Part shown: piece after piece, positions 48,093 to 58,736 of the stretch
Position numbering within the stretch: the first letter of the stretch is position 1
Layout: the number at the start of each line of letters is the position of its first letter
NCBI GenBank assembly: GCA_036346275.1
Contig: CM070727.1
Location: 5,385,760-5,449,759 of the forward strand
DNA length: 64,000 nucleotides
Direction of reading: 5' to 3'
Origin: Otatea glauca
Taxonomy: Eukaryota > Streptophyta > Magnoliopsida > Poales > Poaceae
Made by a program: the position numbers and the translations under genes
The notes under the pieces: model-generated
What the model was told of the DNA's origin: nothing
Databases searched by the model: none
The model's input: the letters and a program-made list of their open reading frames with translations, nothing else

Positions 48093-48710
48093 GGCTTCTT
48101 TGATTCAAAGGAATTTTAAAGGAAAAAAATCTCATGAGGGGTGTTTGATTGGTAGGAATGTAGGATTGCTTAAGGAATTGTATCGGATAAGAAATTTTCC
48201 TACAAAATTTGGAGGAATTCTAGCATGAGGTCTAACCTCATGTTACAAATTATTTTTAGAGTTTCAGTACATCTTCTCTCTTCTTCCCTCTAATCAATTA
48301 CTCCCTCAGTCACAAACACATGTCGCTTTGGATAAAGGTGCATTAAACTTTTGATACCCTGACTCTCAATATCTTTTCAAAAATTTAAATTGGATACATA
48401 AAAATCATGTGTAGATTTGTCTTGAGAAGTACTTTCATATAATTTTATTGGGTTTTATAAATATATTACAATATAAATTAGTAGTCAAAGTTGCGTTTGG
48501 AAAACCGTGTCGATGTCCATAATGGTATGTATTTAATTATGACCGGAAGGAGTAACATCTAATCTCAAAATTCCTCCATTTTTCCTATGGTGCAATCAAA
48601 CATCCTTCGTTGCAAATTCCTGCGGTTTTAAATCATATAGGATATTAGGCTATGACATTACAATCCTACGTTTTTTCTATTCCTGCGATTTTAGAATCAT
48701 ATGAATTAAG
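48093..48710. mobile_element. MITE interrupted by a second MITE
   Basis: The left end GGCTTCTTTGATTCAAAGGA and the right end (reverse complement CCTTAATTCATATGATTCT) are related inverted ends. Internal phrases such as TTTTTTCTATTCCTGCGATT are typical of a common grass MITE whose ends read CTTTGATTCAAAGGA. The element is split by the Stowaway-like insertion at 48301-48552. Superfamily not determined. Confidence 0.55.
48301..48552. mobile_element. Stowaway-like MITE, 252 bp, nested
   Basis: It starts CTCCCTCAGTCAC and ends TATGACCGGAAGGAG, whose reverse complement CTCCTTCCGGTCATA matches the left end. It is flanked by TA at 48299-48300 and 48553-48554, the target site of Tc1/mariner elements. 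It has no coding sequence. Confidence 0.75.
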
Positions 48711-49188
48711 GTGAGCTAAGAAGGTGAAGAGGTGGGTACTGCTGCTGCAAGATCTTTATCCTGATCCCTGAAGCACAACATTGTTAAGCTTTTCTGCTGA
48801 ACCAACAAGCAGTCAGGCACACATTTGATCCATCAATGGTTTGAAGTGACTCACTTTAATTTGGATGAACTTGGTCTGGCGATCCGGTCACATGGCATGC
48901 CTGATGACGCATCAGGGTTAGCTTTTCTTTTAAGTTGCTTGATTTCTTCCTGTAAGTTGGCGAGATGGGCCATGAACAGTGCCTGCCTTCCATGTGCAGG
49001 TGAATGCGCTGAAGGCCGTAGGTTGTACGTAAGCGTGCAATGGTCAGACTTGCAGAAACGGTAATCGCTTGGATCTTAAGTCAGTAAGCAATCATGTCAG
49101 GTGATGATAAGAGAAAATGGTAACGTTAATGCCATCCGGTGTGACTTGGAGGCTTGGAGCACGTTTTCTTCTCTCAAAATTGAATATA
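48711..49188. other. No gene recognised
   Basis: A 79-codon open frame at 48825-49064 (+) shows no recognisable domain. Nothing else is supported. Confidence 0.45.
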
Positions 49189-49552
49189 CTAGCTGCTCTG
49201 CAGTCCCGTGCGTTGCTGCATGCAGAAAGAAGTGTTGAGATAGGCACAGATTTTAATAGAGAGAGGAATTTTTTCAGCAAAAACTTAAAAAAAAACAAAA
49301 AGTATTGATTTTCTTAAAAAATATAAAAATATTGCTTTATTTTTTTAAAAAAATTATTACTTAAAAATTAAAAATTTAATGCCACATGTTAGGATAGTTA
49401 CATTAAAATTTGTTTTTTAAAAAAATAAAAAATATTTTTAAGAAATAATAAAAGTATTGCAAATTAATGTTGTAGAAACTACCGTGTTTGGCGCCACGTG
49501 GCGAGGGTGCACGTCTAGGCTACCGCAAATCCCCAAGATTATATATATAGTT
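49189..49552. mobile_element. Short copy of the dispersed repeat at 41300-42210
   Basis: It shares the left segment (CCCGTGCGTTGCTGC, then GTTGAGATAGGCACAGATTT) and the right segment (TTGTAGAAACTACCGTGTTT) with the longer copy, but lacks the internal tandem array. The right end is TATATATATAG. No terminal inverted repeat is evident. Confidence 0.55.
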
Positions 49553-49632
49553 AGATGCCACCAAGATCTACCATAAAAGATCCAAGCCATAACAAGTGAG
49601 AAGGTACATGGCTCAATTCTAACATAAATATA

Positions 49633-50436
49633 CGCCACTTCGAGAGATGACATTTTGAAAAATACCACTCTAAAATATGAAATTAGAAATTTGCCACTCC
49701 AAACTTGGCACTTCGGATTTTTGCCACTTTTAGACACTTTTGCCCTCTCTCCTCATTTCTTCTTCCCAGCCAGTCGTTGTCTTCACTTCTTCAGCGAGCT
49801 CCAGCTGTGCCGCCTTCTCCTCCTTGCCGCCACCGTGAGCTGCACCACCAAGATGGCGCCACGGACTGCTCCTCCGGGGCGCCGCTCCTTCTTCTCCCTC
49901 CCTTCTTCCTCCCGACCTCACGCAAGGTGAGCTCGAGACCATGCAGTAGTGCATAGTGCGGTAGGGGGAGTGACTGCAAGGATGAGAATAAAAGAATGGA
50001 CACCAAAGTGGCGCGTGGGGAGAGAGGTGGCAAGTGATGAGAAGAGAGCGTGTAGGAGGGAGAAAGGCGCCATAACTCATAAGAGGAACTAGAGAGAGAA
50101 AGGGAGGGAGGGAGGAAATAGGGGAGCATAAGGAGAAGGAAGGAGTCGAAGGAGGCCGAGAAGGCACACAAGAGGATGTGTGGGAAGTGGTGTGGAGGAG
50201 GACAGCGGTAAGCGGTTTCTCCTCCAGCATCTCCATCCGAATCACCACCTGATGCCACTACGCTTGTTGGTTGGTGCTCGCGCGGAGAACAGAGGTGACG
50301 GCCGGCCTAGAAGAAGAGAGGAAGGAGGGTAAAAGTGTCCAAGAGTAGCAAATATCCAAAGAGTTAAATTTTGGAGTCGTAAATTTTCAATTTCATATTT
50401 TAGAGTGGTATTTTTTAAAATGCTATCTTTTAGAGT

Positions 50437-50440
<4 letters not shown>
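49633..50440. mobile_element. Long-TIR element with GC-rich interior (Pack-MULE-like)
   Basis: Terminal inverted repeats of about 110 bp are visible: left GCCACTTCGAGAGATGACAT and reverse-complemented right ACCACTCTAAAAGATAGCAT. Both then read ACCACTCTAAAATATGAAAT, and both end near GACACTTTT-CCCTC. The interior (about 49745-50325) is GC-rich and gene-like, unlike the AT-rich flanks, suggesting a captured gene fragment as in Pack-MULEs. No protein domain is recognisable. The target duplication cannot be defined because the right flank is an AT repeat. Confidence 0.6.

Positions 50441-50475
<35 letters not shown>
50439..50475. repeat. (TA)n microsatellite
   Basis: About eighteen TA units adjoin the right end of the long-TIR element. 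Confidence 0.95.
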
Positions 50476-50477
<2 letters not shown>

Positions 50478-50650
50478 AGTTTTGCCTTTTCTGCAACTCG
50501 TGGGTAATATAACCCGGTTCTCTTTCTACAAGAGTTGAAGCCAATCTCCACAACCTTGAGAGCACTGCTTCTCTGAAGAAAAATGAAAATGTTTTTTTTG
50601 AAGAAAAAGATAGAAACAAAGAAAAACGAATAGGAAAACGCAATGCTTAA

Positions 50651-50817
50651 TGGGCCGGATCAAATTGGGCCTAATGAGCCAGTTTTGGACACGAAGCCCA
50701 GTTCTTTTCGAGCGGGCAACGGCCGCTAATCTAACTCTGCCTCTCTCTCCGAAGCTACCGTTCGTGCTTCTTTCTTCTCCCCCAACCCAACGAAAGCAGG
50801 GGCAGGCGCTAGGGTTT
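50651..50817 (+). promoter_or_regulatory. TIM8 promoter: two TGGGCC motifs and a telo-box
   Basis: TGGGCC occurs at 50651-50656 and 50666-50671, and AGCCCA near 50695-50700. CTAGGGTTT occurs at 50809-50817, 35 bp before the start codon. TGGGCC (site II, TCP-bound) paired with telo-boxes is a known signature of plant genes for organelle biogenesis and ribosomal proteins. Confidence 0.55.
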
Positions 50818-50851
50818 TAGCGATTCTTGCCCGAGGGAGAGAAAGGCATGG

Positions 50852-53850
50852 ATGGATGACTCACCCGAGCTGCAGCGATTTCTGGGGGTGAGATCCCCTC
50901 AACACCAAATCCCCTAATCCTCGTGTTCTTTTTTTTTGTTGTGTGATTTGATACGATGGTATGCGTTATCGCTGATCTTTCAAGGTTGGTGTGGTCTAAT
51001 TTGTGGCGTATCTGGCCATGCTCGTGGTTGGGTCACTGATGATTGCAGGAAGAAGCGGGTGGTAGATTTTATTTTTGGATGCGATTTTTACCGCAGTGGT
51101 CAGTGTTCTAACTAGCTCTAGTACGCGAAGCTACGGGCCAATGTTCCGTTATATTAGCAACAGACGCTATAGCTAGCAATAGCTCCGCTATACGTTGTAG
51201 CTTGTAGCTAGCAATAGCTCCGCTATCCTATGTTGGTAGCCACGGGCCAAAACATTGGGTCTATTTTGAAACCCAACATTACTATAAGGCTCAAATATAT
51301 CTCTTATAAGCCTGAACCTTAAACCTAGTAAAGGACCTAATCTCACCCTTTTTCAATAATCCAACATTCATATTTCTTAGTGATTAAGTACTCGTTGTTA
51401 AGAACGTCTTTGAAATGTATTAGCATGTTTCTTGATTTTGAACTTGACTCCTATTCTTATTATAAAAATATTAATACCTTCTACAGTACCATATTTAATG
51501 ATTTGTTTGGAGGTAACTTATATTATATACGTATTTAATTTTAATAATGAAAACGCGACGAAGAATAGTTTCCACGACATCTAGCGATAGCTGCTGTAGC
51601 TTTTTTGAGACCTTGCCGCGAAGCCGCAAAAATCGTGATTTAAAACCTTGGTGGTGGTAGATGCTAGGATTTCGTTCCATTAAAGTTAGTTAATTAGTGT
51701 GTTTTTCAATTGAGCAACAGTGCTTAGCTTCTTATTTAACTAGTGATGCTTCTTTGCTTCAAGTTTCAAACCTGTGATTAGTTGTGCCATGGCAGTTTCT
51801 GGAAACCTATACGGGCTGCTGAGTGGTTTATCCATTGTCTCTCAGTTCTCCAAAAAAATTACTAAAATTAAACCTTATTATCTAGTTTAGCTTGGAGATT
51901 GTGTTGACCCATAACAAGGATAGTTTATAGGATTCTTTATTGGCTCCTTACAAGAGACATGGTAATTTATTCCCTTCTCTAAGGTTCTATGGCTGAACAA
52001 ATTGTAGTAACACTTTGGACTTGCCAACAGCACAAAAGGCTCGATCTTCTTGATTTGTATAGGTCATTATGGGTTGCCTACTGCTCAATCATGAGTTGCA
52101 TGTACATCAGTAGAGATGACTGTTTCCTATATATTGCTCTATGTCATCTAGAGACGAAACTAAAGATAGCTTCTATAATGGATTGTCTCTTAAAGTTGTC
52201 TATATGTGATCCCACAATCTTCTAATTATTGCATGAAAAAATGTTTGCTATAGATAATAACTCATATAATGATGTTTTGTGTTGTCTATATGATCATCTC
52301 TTTATGAAGAGACATCTACACTCTCTCTCCTCCTTTCTCCCCATGTCAGCAAAAAGCTTATGTGCCAAAGCTTGACTGACATCACACCATTGTACATGCC
52401 CTTATTCTATAACATGTGACTAAACTGAACTGCCCGCATGCTTGCCTTAAAAAAATCCACAACATCCATAAATTAGGGTTTTTTTTGCCGTAAGAAGAGA
52501 TAGGGGAAAAAAACAAGTGAGAGTAGGAGTGGCACTTCGGGGACCTGGGTTAGAACATGGCATAGCCGGGGCCTGGTGTTATGAAATAATCACCCTAGGT
52601 TGAATAGGAAAAAAAATCCATAAATGATCTGGCATCCCCTGTGCAGTGAGATGTTCTTTTTTGCATCAGGCCACAGATTCTGTTAATTCTTATCAATATA
52701 TGTTCCGTCCATGACACTATTTATGAGAATAGTGTAGTAACGGACGGTAACTAACTGACTATGAGCCCGCTTCACTCTAGTTGGGATACCTATATATGTC
52801 TGGTGATAAACAGTCAGGCATGCTTTGTCAAGCCTTTTTGTTGTTAATTTTGCTCTTTTGGTAGTTCTAGCGGGCAAGCTTCAACTTAAAAGTCACCTGA
52901 TTTGGCACCAGCCAAAGGAGTAAGAACAGCAGCTGGGGAAGCACCATTACCATCCATGGGAGGTTGAATAGCAGCTCCTTTTTGTTGTTACAGCAATCTG
53001 TAACAGGTTCACTTTTCTTTCTTAAATCATGCGCTTCGCTGTATTCGATTCCAAGCTGCATGCATTTGGAGACCGACCAAAAACAAATCGTTCACTGGTT
53101 TATGGTTTCTTTTGCTGCATAAAGAATAAAATTGCACATTTTTGGCACCACCTAAATCTTCAATACTCCAGGATTCTGTTTTGCAAAAGTTGCTGCTTTT
53201 ACTTGTGAAATTCTGTTACAGTTGCTGTTTTGATATGCTAATGGTAGCTGAGGCATACAGGAACATGAGTCTAGAGCGTACTATTAAATTATGAACTGCA
53301 TATGTCTAGGCAACGTATCCAATATATGTTGGGAGCAGTTGTATTCTCGTTTCATATCTGGCTGAGGCTTGTTAAATTCATTAAACTGGTGCTGATGATA
53401 TATCCCAGAAGCTATCTGGTATCTCCTTTCCAACACAGAGCACTTCCTTATATCTAAATGTGAAAGTGTACATCATCCCTCAGTGTGAATTTATATGTTG
53501 ACCGACTGGAATTGCAAAAGCATAACATTTGTTTACCTTGTTGTGTTCATTGTGACTGAGTTGCTGTTATTAAAGTGTGCTGGCGTTTTTAGTTGATGCG
53601 GACATGTTCTCCACTGTTTGTTGTCAGTGAATCGTAGTCTTACCCTGATTTCTGTACTCATGCAGCAAGAGAAGGAGAAAATGATGGTGACCGAGATGAT
53701 TGGCAAGCTAACCAGTGTGTGTTGGGACAAATGCATAAGCAGTACTCCTGGAAGTAATTCAGCTCTGGGGAAACCACTTGCTTGAGTAACTGCGCCCAGA
53801 GGTTCCTTGACATGAGCACAATAATCGCCAAACGATTTGAGATGCAGTAA
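50852..53850 (+). CDS. TIM8: Mitochondrial import inner membrane translocase subunit Tim8, with frameshift
   Basis: Small Tim proteins form hexameric chaperones in the intermembrane space, each with twin CX3C motifs. Exon 1 (50852-50887) encodes MDDSPELQRFLG and ends at a GT donor. Exon 2 (53666-53850) continues QEKEKMMVTEMIGKLTSVCW, with the first motif CWDKC at residues 31-35. Near 53756-53758 (GGAAGTAATTCAGC) one base appears missing. As written the frame runs to a stop at 53783-53785, losing the second motif. In the shifted frame the family sequence resumes (SSGETTCLSNCAQRFLDM, then AKRFEMQ and stop at 53848-53850). It is either a true loss-of-function change or a base-calling error. The intron is 2.8 kb. 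Three overlapping ATGs surround the start. Confidence 0.85.
51095..51655. mobile_element. Possible MITE remnant in the TIM8 intron
   Basis: Repeated words such as AGCTAGCAATAGCTCCGCTA (twice near 51172-51225) and the right end ATCGTGATTTAAAACCTTGG resemble a common grass non-autonomous element with GCTATAGC-type subterminal repeats. Terminal inverted repeats are weak and no target duplication was found. Confidence 0.35.
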
Positions 53851-54660
53851 AAAACCATGTCACTCACTCCATGCAGTTGCTTTCAAAAATGTTTTGAATT
53901 CCCCTGTTAGCCATATCTTTTGACATCAGTTGATACTTTTCTGGTAGTAACACCAGCGTATTTTTAGTTTAATGGTGAAAGGTTTTGTAATTTGCAGTAT
54001 ACTTGTCTAATGGTGTGCTTCTGCCATCCTATTCTCGAGTATGGTCTGTCTGAGTTAAGCGGCCGGAAAAACCTGCTTTGCTTTCCATGGCTTCTCACAG
54101 TTGCGGCAAATGCAATCAATTTTGAACTAGGTTTGGTCGGCTGCTGCTCCTATTGACCGAGTTCATCTGGACTTATGTATCTTTGGCTGACCTGATACTC
54201 ACGCCTGCTTTTCCAGACCCTCGTCACTTTTCTTTCTTAAATCATGCGCTTTGCTGTATTCGATTCCAAGCTGGATGCATTTGGAGACCATGCACAACCA
54301 TGATGTCAAAAACAAATCGTACACTGTTTTATGATTTCTTGTGCTGCATCAAGAATAAAATTGCACGTTTTTGGCTCGACCTAAATCTTCAGTTCTCCAT
54401 GATTTTTTTAGCGTTACAATACTCCATGATTATGTTTTGCATATGGAAACATTCTATGGATTTGTGTACCACATGTAAAAGGTAGCTGCTTTCACTTGTG
54501 AAATTCTGTTTCTGTTGCTGTGTTGATGTGCCAATGCCCAATGGTATCTGAGGCGTACACGAGTCTAGAGCATGATTATATTATGAACTGCATATGTCTA
54601 GGCAGCATATCCACTATATGTTGGCAGCACTTATATTCTTTCGTCATATGTATCTGGATC
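53008..54660. repeat. Diverged direct repeats flanking TIM8 exon 2
   Basis: The segment 53008-53370 in the TIM8 intron recurs at about 54227-54660, downstream of the gene. Shared blocks include TTTCTTTCTTAAATCATGCG, GCTGTATTCGATTCCAAGCT, AAGAATAAAATTGCAC and TATGAACTGCATATGTCTAG, in the same order and orientation. Neither copy encodes a recognisable protein. Confidence 0.85.
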
Positions 54661-55190
54661 TAATGAGGCTACTATAGAATATTCATAGACGAGGCAAGCT
54701 CTTCTATTCTTGTTCACAGTTTCTCTCGGCCATATGGTTTATCCGGCGAAGATTGCACTTTTAAGAAATTGTGAACGGTTTTATCAATACATAAATGTAT
54801 AACTCGCAAGAATTTCAATTGCGCTTATATCCACCACTGTAGGACTTGGTTTCAAGCTTTCTCAAGCCCTTTTCCATCAATGGACTCTCGGTGGAGTGTG
54901 GTTCATTCGACAAATTCCTACCTCTATTTTATGATATACAGAAGAGAAATGCTATCCTCACAGGGACCCAGACACAACTTTTACTAAAAGTTTATCGTGA
55001 TTTTTTGTATGAGAGGTGCTTCCATGCTTTTCTTTTTTAAAGTTGCACAAATATTAAAGCATTAATGAAGGGTAAATGATGATTATTTTCCTCTTCGTTT
55101 GCTTCAGATTTATGCGACTTGTATTAAAAGGGAAAGCATGGAAGCACTGATCCTGCAATGCTCCAGCATCATTCACACGGAGAAATAGTG
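53851..55190. other. 3' flank of TIM8 and intergenic DNA
   Basis: Apart from the downstream direct-repeat copy there is no supported gene. A 110-codon frame at 54153-54485 (+) lies within the repeat and is not called. Confidence 0.5.
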
Positions 55191-55200
55191 GGAGCCCATC

Positions 55201-55343
55201 GGCCCAGCCCAGACGTGATGGGCCGGAAGTCAGGCCGGCTCAGCCTGGTAGATCGAGATATTTCTGCGACGAAAATACGACTCGTCTATAAAGCGAGCCA
55301 TAAACCCTCTCGTCATCCCCATTCCCCCGCCTCCCCTAGGGTT
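55201..55343 (+). promoter_or_regulatory. MORF gene promoter: site II motifs, TATA box, telo-box
   Basis: GGCCCA lies at 55201-55206 and TGGGCC at 55219-55224. A TATA box (TATAAAG) lies at 55287-55293. CTAGGGTTT lies at 55335-55343, just before the start codon at 55349. The 5' UTR would be only about 30 nt. The motif set matches the TIM8 promoter. Confidence 0.6.
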
Positions 55344-55348
55344 TCCCC

Positions 55349-58300
55349 ATGGCGTCGGCGTCGCGCGCCCTCCTGCTCTCCAAGCTTTCGCCCCTCCCCG
55401 CCACCGCCTCTCGTCTCCTCCGCCCGCTCTCCGCCGTGGGGAGCCTCCTACCGACTGCCCTGTGGTCCCCCCCGGCCGCGGCGCCCGGGTTGGCCAGGTG
55501 CTTCGCGACGCGGCCGGCGACCTCGTCGCTGCGGGACTCGTCGCCGAACTGGAGCAACCGGCCGCCCAAGGAGACGATCCTCCTCGACGGGTGCGACTTC
55601 GAGCACTGGCTGATCGTCATGGAGCCGCCCCCCGGCGATCCCGGCAACCCCGACGTCACTCGCGACGAGATCATCGACGGCTACATCAAGACCCTCGCCG
55701 AGGTCGTGGGAAGGTATGCCGTATACCGCCTCTCCCTCTCACACGCCCGCGGCGACTCACATCCGCGAGGATTTATGACGCGCTTGTTTTGATTTCGTGG
55801 TTGATGAGGAGGGGAGTGGGGCTGGGGAGGGGGATCGATGATGTGGTTTGGTGAATGTTGTGCTATAGCGTGGTTTGATAATCACCTTCCTTTGTGGTGG
55901 ATATGATGAGAACTACCCGTTTGGGTCATCGCGATTTTGTATGTTTGTGCAGTAGACCAGTAGTCATGACGCATGAATGATTAAAATTTCTGTATCTGTT
56001 GTATAGAGATAATGATTCGATGCTCTAATAACCATTTTTGGTTTATTATGACAGATAACTATGTTTATACAGCCGCCACACAAGGATTTATTGGTTATAT
56101 TTGTGAGTGTTTGGAACTTAGCGAGTGAGGCAACGAGTTGAGGAAGGTTAGATAGACGTTGTTTTCTAGATTTATGGAGGCGCTCTTATCAATTTGATGG
56201 GTGATGATCCGAAATTGGAAAAGTGCGATAAATTTGTGATACCCACATGTTTTTTTTTATCATGTCATTATCATTTGCATTGTGCTTGCAAGTTCATTTG
56301 CATTGTGCTTCCTATGCAAGTTCATTCAAAAAAATTCTATCTGTCACTTGTTCTGGTGGTGATTCTTATTCGATAACCATGCTGAGTTTTATTTTTTGAA
56401 CATAGACAACCATGAATTCACTGACTGATTTGGAATGTGTTAGTGTTCTTTGTTTGTCAATTAGAACCATAATAGCTCCTGGGTTTGATGACAGTAGAAC
56501 GCATGTATACGCTCAATGTTTTGGTTGTCTTGACATGTAACGGGTATTAGTCATTATATATGTTGTTCAGAATTTGTTTCTCAAATCTACTCTATTGTTC
56601 CAGTGAACAAGAAGCAAGACAGAAGATCTACTCAGTGTCAACTCGGCATTACTTTGCTTTTGGAGCTCTTGTATCTGAGGAACTCTCCTACAAACTCAAA
56701 GGTATTGGAGGTGATCTGTTATGAAGGTGACTTGAGATGTTTTTGCTTTAACCTTGTGCCATTAAATTATTTGCAGAGTTGCCCAAGGTCCGATGGGTTC
56801 TTCCTGATTCGTACTTGGATGTAAGAAATAAGGACTATGGAGGTAATGATGATGTGTACCATCTGACTAAAGATTTATCACTCATTGATGCTTGCTGTCT
56901 ATGATGTCATGTTATGATTGTGCTGAACTGCTAATTGGATGGTCCAGATCGAGGAATTGTGATATCCCTATATAATATGAGTGTTTAAGGTTGAAATTTC
57001 TTCTAGCTCTTGTTTTTAGGAGCTGCATTATTACTTAAAGGCTTCGGCACATATTTCACCTGTTAGAATATTCTTACTCATTGATTATTGTTTTTATGCC
57101 GTTTCTGCTGCTGATTGCTTCTGTACCCTTCTGAATTCTAGCTTAGCACCAAACTGTTGAGAAACGAATATCTTTCGTATTCTTAAGTACATCTTGAATG
57201 TACTATGTAACTTTATTCTTACATCACAGATTGAAGAATATCACCAATATCAGATAACCTATTGAACTATTGCATAAATGCTGACAACTTGATTAATTGT
57301 GAATACTAACTTGGAGCTTATGCTGGCTGCTGTAACATTGGTAACGTGAGTAATTGCAAACTTCTGTTTTATGATAAAAAAATTTGAATAACACAAGTTG
57401 CCTGTGTAATTGATTTGAGAGCTATATGGCAGCCATCCACTTGTATGGTTGCTAATGACTTAAAATATATATTTTTCTTTCTAATGGTGTGTTTATTTTT
57501 GCTGCTTTGGTCTTTTGCATTTTTTTTTCAAGGAATTCGGTATAATCTAAGACAAATTGCAAATACACATGACTCCCTGGCCTATCAAGAGTTTGGGCAA
57601 GATGATTTATCATACTCAGAGCTTTGTATACATGCCCAATGACTAATTTTTGACTGACTTCAGAACAAAAAATTTGAAAAGGAGATGCTATAACCTATAT
57701 CCTTTCTGTCCTGGGCTTCTGAGCCCCTTGAGATAGCAGTTTTAACATTTGATATATTGTGCCTTTCCTATGGCAACCGTGGATGCCACTACCATCTTTA
57801 GGGCTTGATGATGTCTTTATTCTGTTTAAGCAGAAGTAATTCTTGGATCCTAACTCTATGAATATGCCTAAGGAAGCTGATGAGCTGAGTTCATGCATAC
57901 TTTTCATTTGTGTCCATGTGATAAAAGAGATCTGGGTATATGTATCTGATGCCTTTTCTTATGTTGCAGGAGAACCTTTTATAAATGGAGAAGCTGTTCC
58001 TTACGACCCTAAGTACCATGAGGAGTGGGTGAGAAACAATGCCCGTGCTAATGAAAGATCCCGGCGCAACGACAGGCCTCGCAACTTTGACAGGTCAAGG
58101 AACTTTGAGAGAAGAAGGGAGAACATGCAGAACTTCCAGAACAGAGATGTGCCTCCTGTGCAGGGATTTAACAACAGTCCTCCCCCACCAGGCCAGAACC
58201 AAATGCCACCCCGTGATGCTCCTCCGATGCACCATGCGCAGACCAACATGCCACCACCTCCACCGCCAAATGCGGGTGCTCCACCAAGTTACCAGCCCCA

Positions 58301-58736
58301 TGCACCAAACCCACAAGCAGGGTATACTCCGGGCGGAGGACCAAACTATCAGCAAGGTGGTGTGCCTGGCTACCAAGGTGGACCCCCTGGCTATCGAGCT
58401 GGTACCCAAGGTTACCAAGGCAACCCTGGTGGCAACATGCACGGTGGGCCTGGCCCTGTTTACCAGAGCAACAACCCTGGATTCCAGGGTGGAGGGCCAG
58501 GTTACCAGGGTGGCAACCCACCTCCATACCAAGGTGGCAACCCGCCTCCTTACCAAGGTGTCAACCCTCCTCCTTACCAAGGTGGCAACCCTCCTCCTTA
58601 CCAAGGTGGCAATCCTAGCTATGGTGGTGGTGCTGGTGCACCAGGCTACCAAGGCCAAGGAGGCAACCCAAGCAGTGAACAAGGCGGCAATAACTACCAT
58701 GATGGCAGAGACGGGCCAGGGAGGAGTTACCAGTAG
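55349..58736 (+). CDS. Multiple organellar RNA editing factor (MORF/RIP family, MORF8/RIP1-like)
   Basis: Four exons (55349-55713, 56604-56701, 56777-56842, 57970-58736) join in frame to 431 aa with GT-AG introns. MORF proteins bind PPR proteins and are needed for C-to-U RNA editing in mitochondria and plastids. Residues 1 to about 60 are a Ser/Leu/Arg-rich transit peptide. The MORF (DAG-like) domain spans about 74-190. It contains [60 protein letters not shown] and [21 protein letters not shown] basic stretch with [19 protein letters not shown] follows. The last 200 or so residues are rich in Pro, Gly, Gln and Asn with YQGGNPPP repeats, as in MORF8/RIP1. I assign the subfamily by that long tail. 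It carries no RNA-recognition motif. Confidence 0.93.
58505..58616 (+). repeat. 24-bp coding minisatellite in the MORF tail
   Basis: About five in-frame units encode YQGGNPPP (one reads YQGVNPPP). The DNA unit is roughly TACCAAGGTGGCAACCCTCC. Unit number is likely to vary between accessions. Confidence 0.85.

Noticed and set aside
49730..50258. Two minus-strand frames of 155 and 172 codons
   Set aside because: Low-complexity Ser/Pro/Leu-rich translations inside the long-TIR element, in two frames at once. No domain or splice context.
58095..58700. 201-codon minus-strand frame and a 243-codon plus-strand frame
   Set aside because: Both are other-frame readings of the repetitive last MORF exon.
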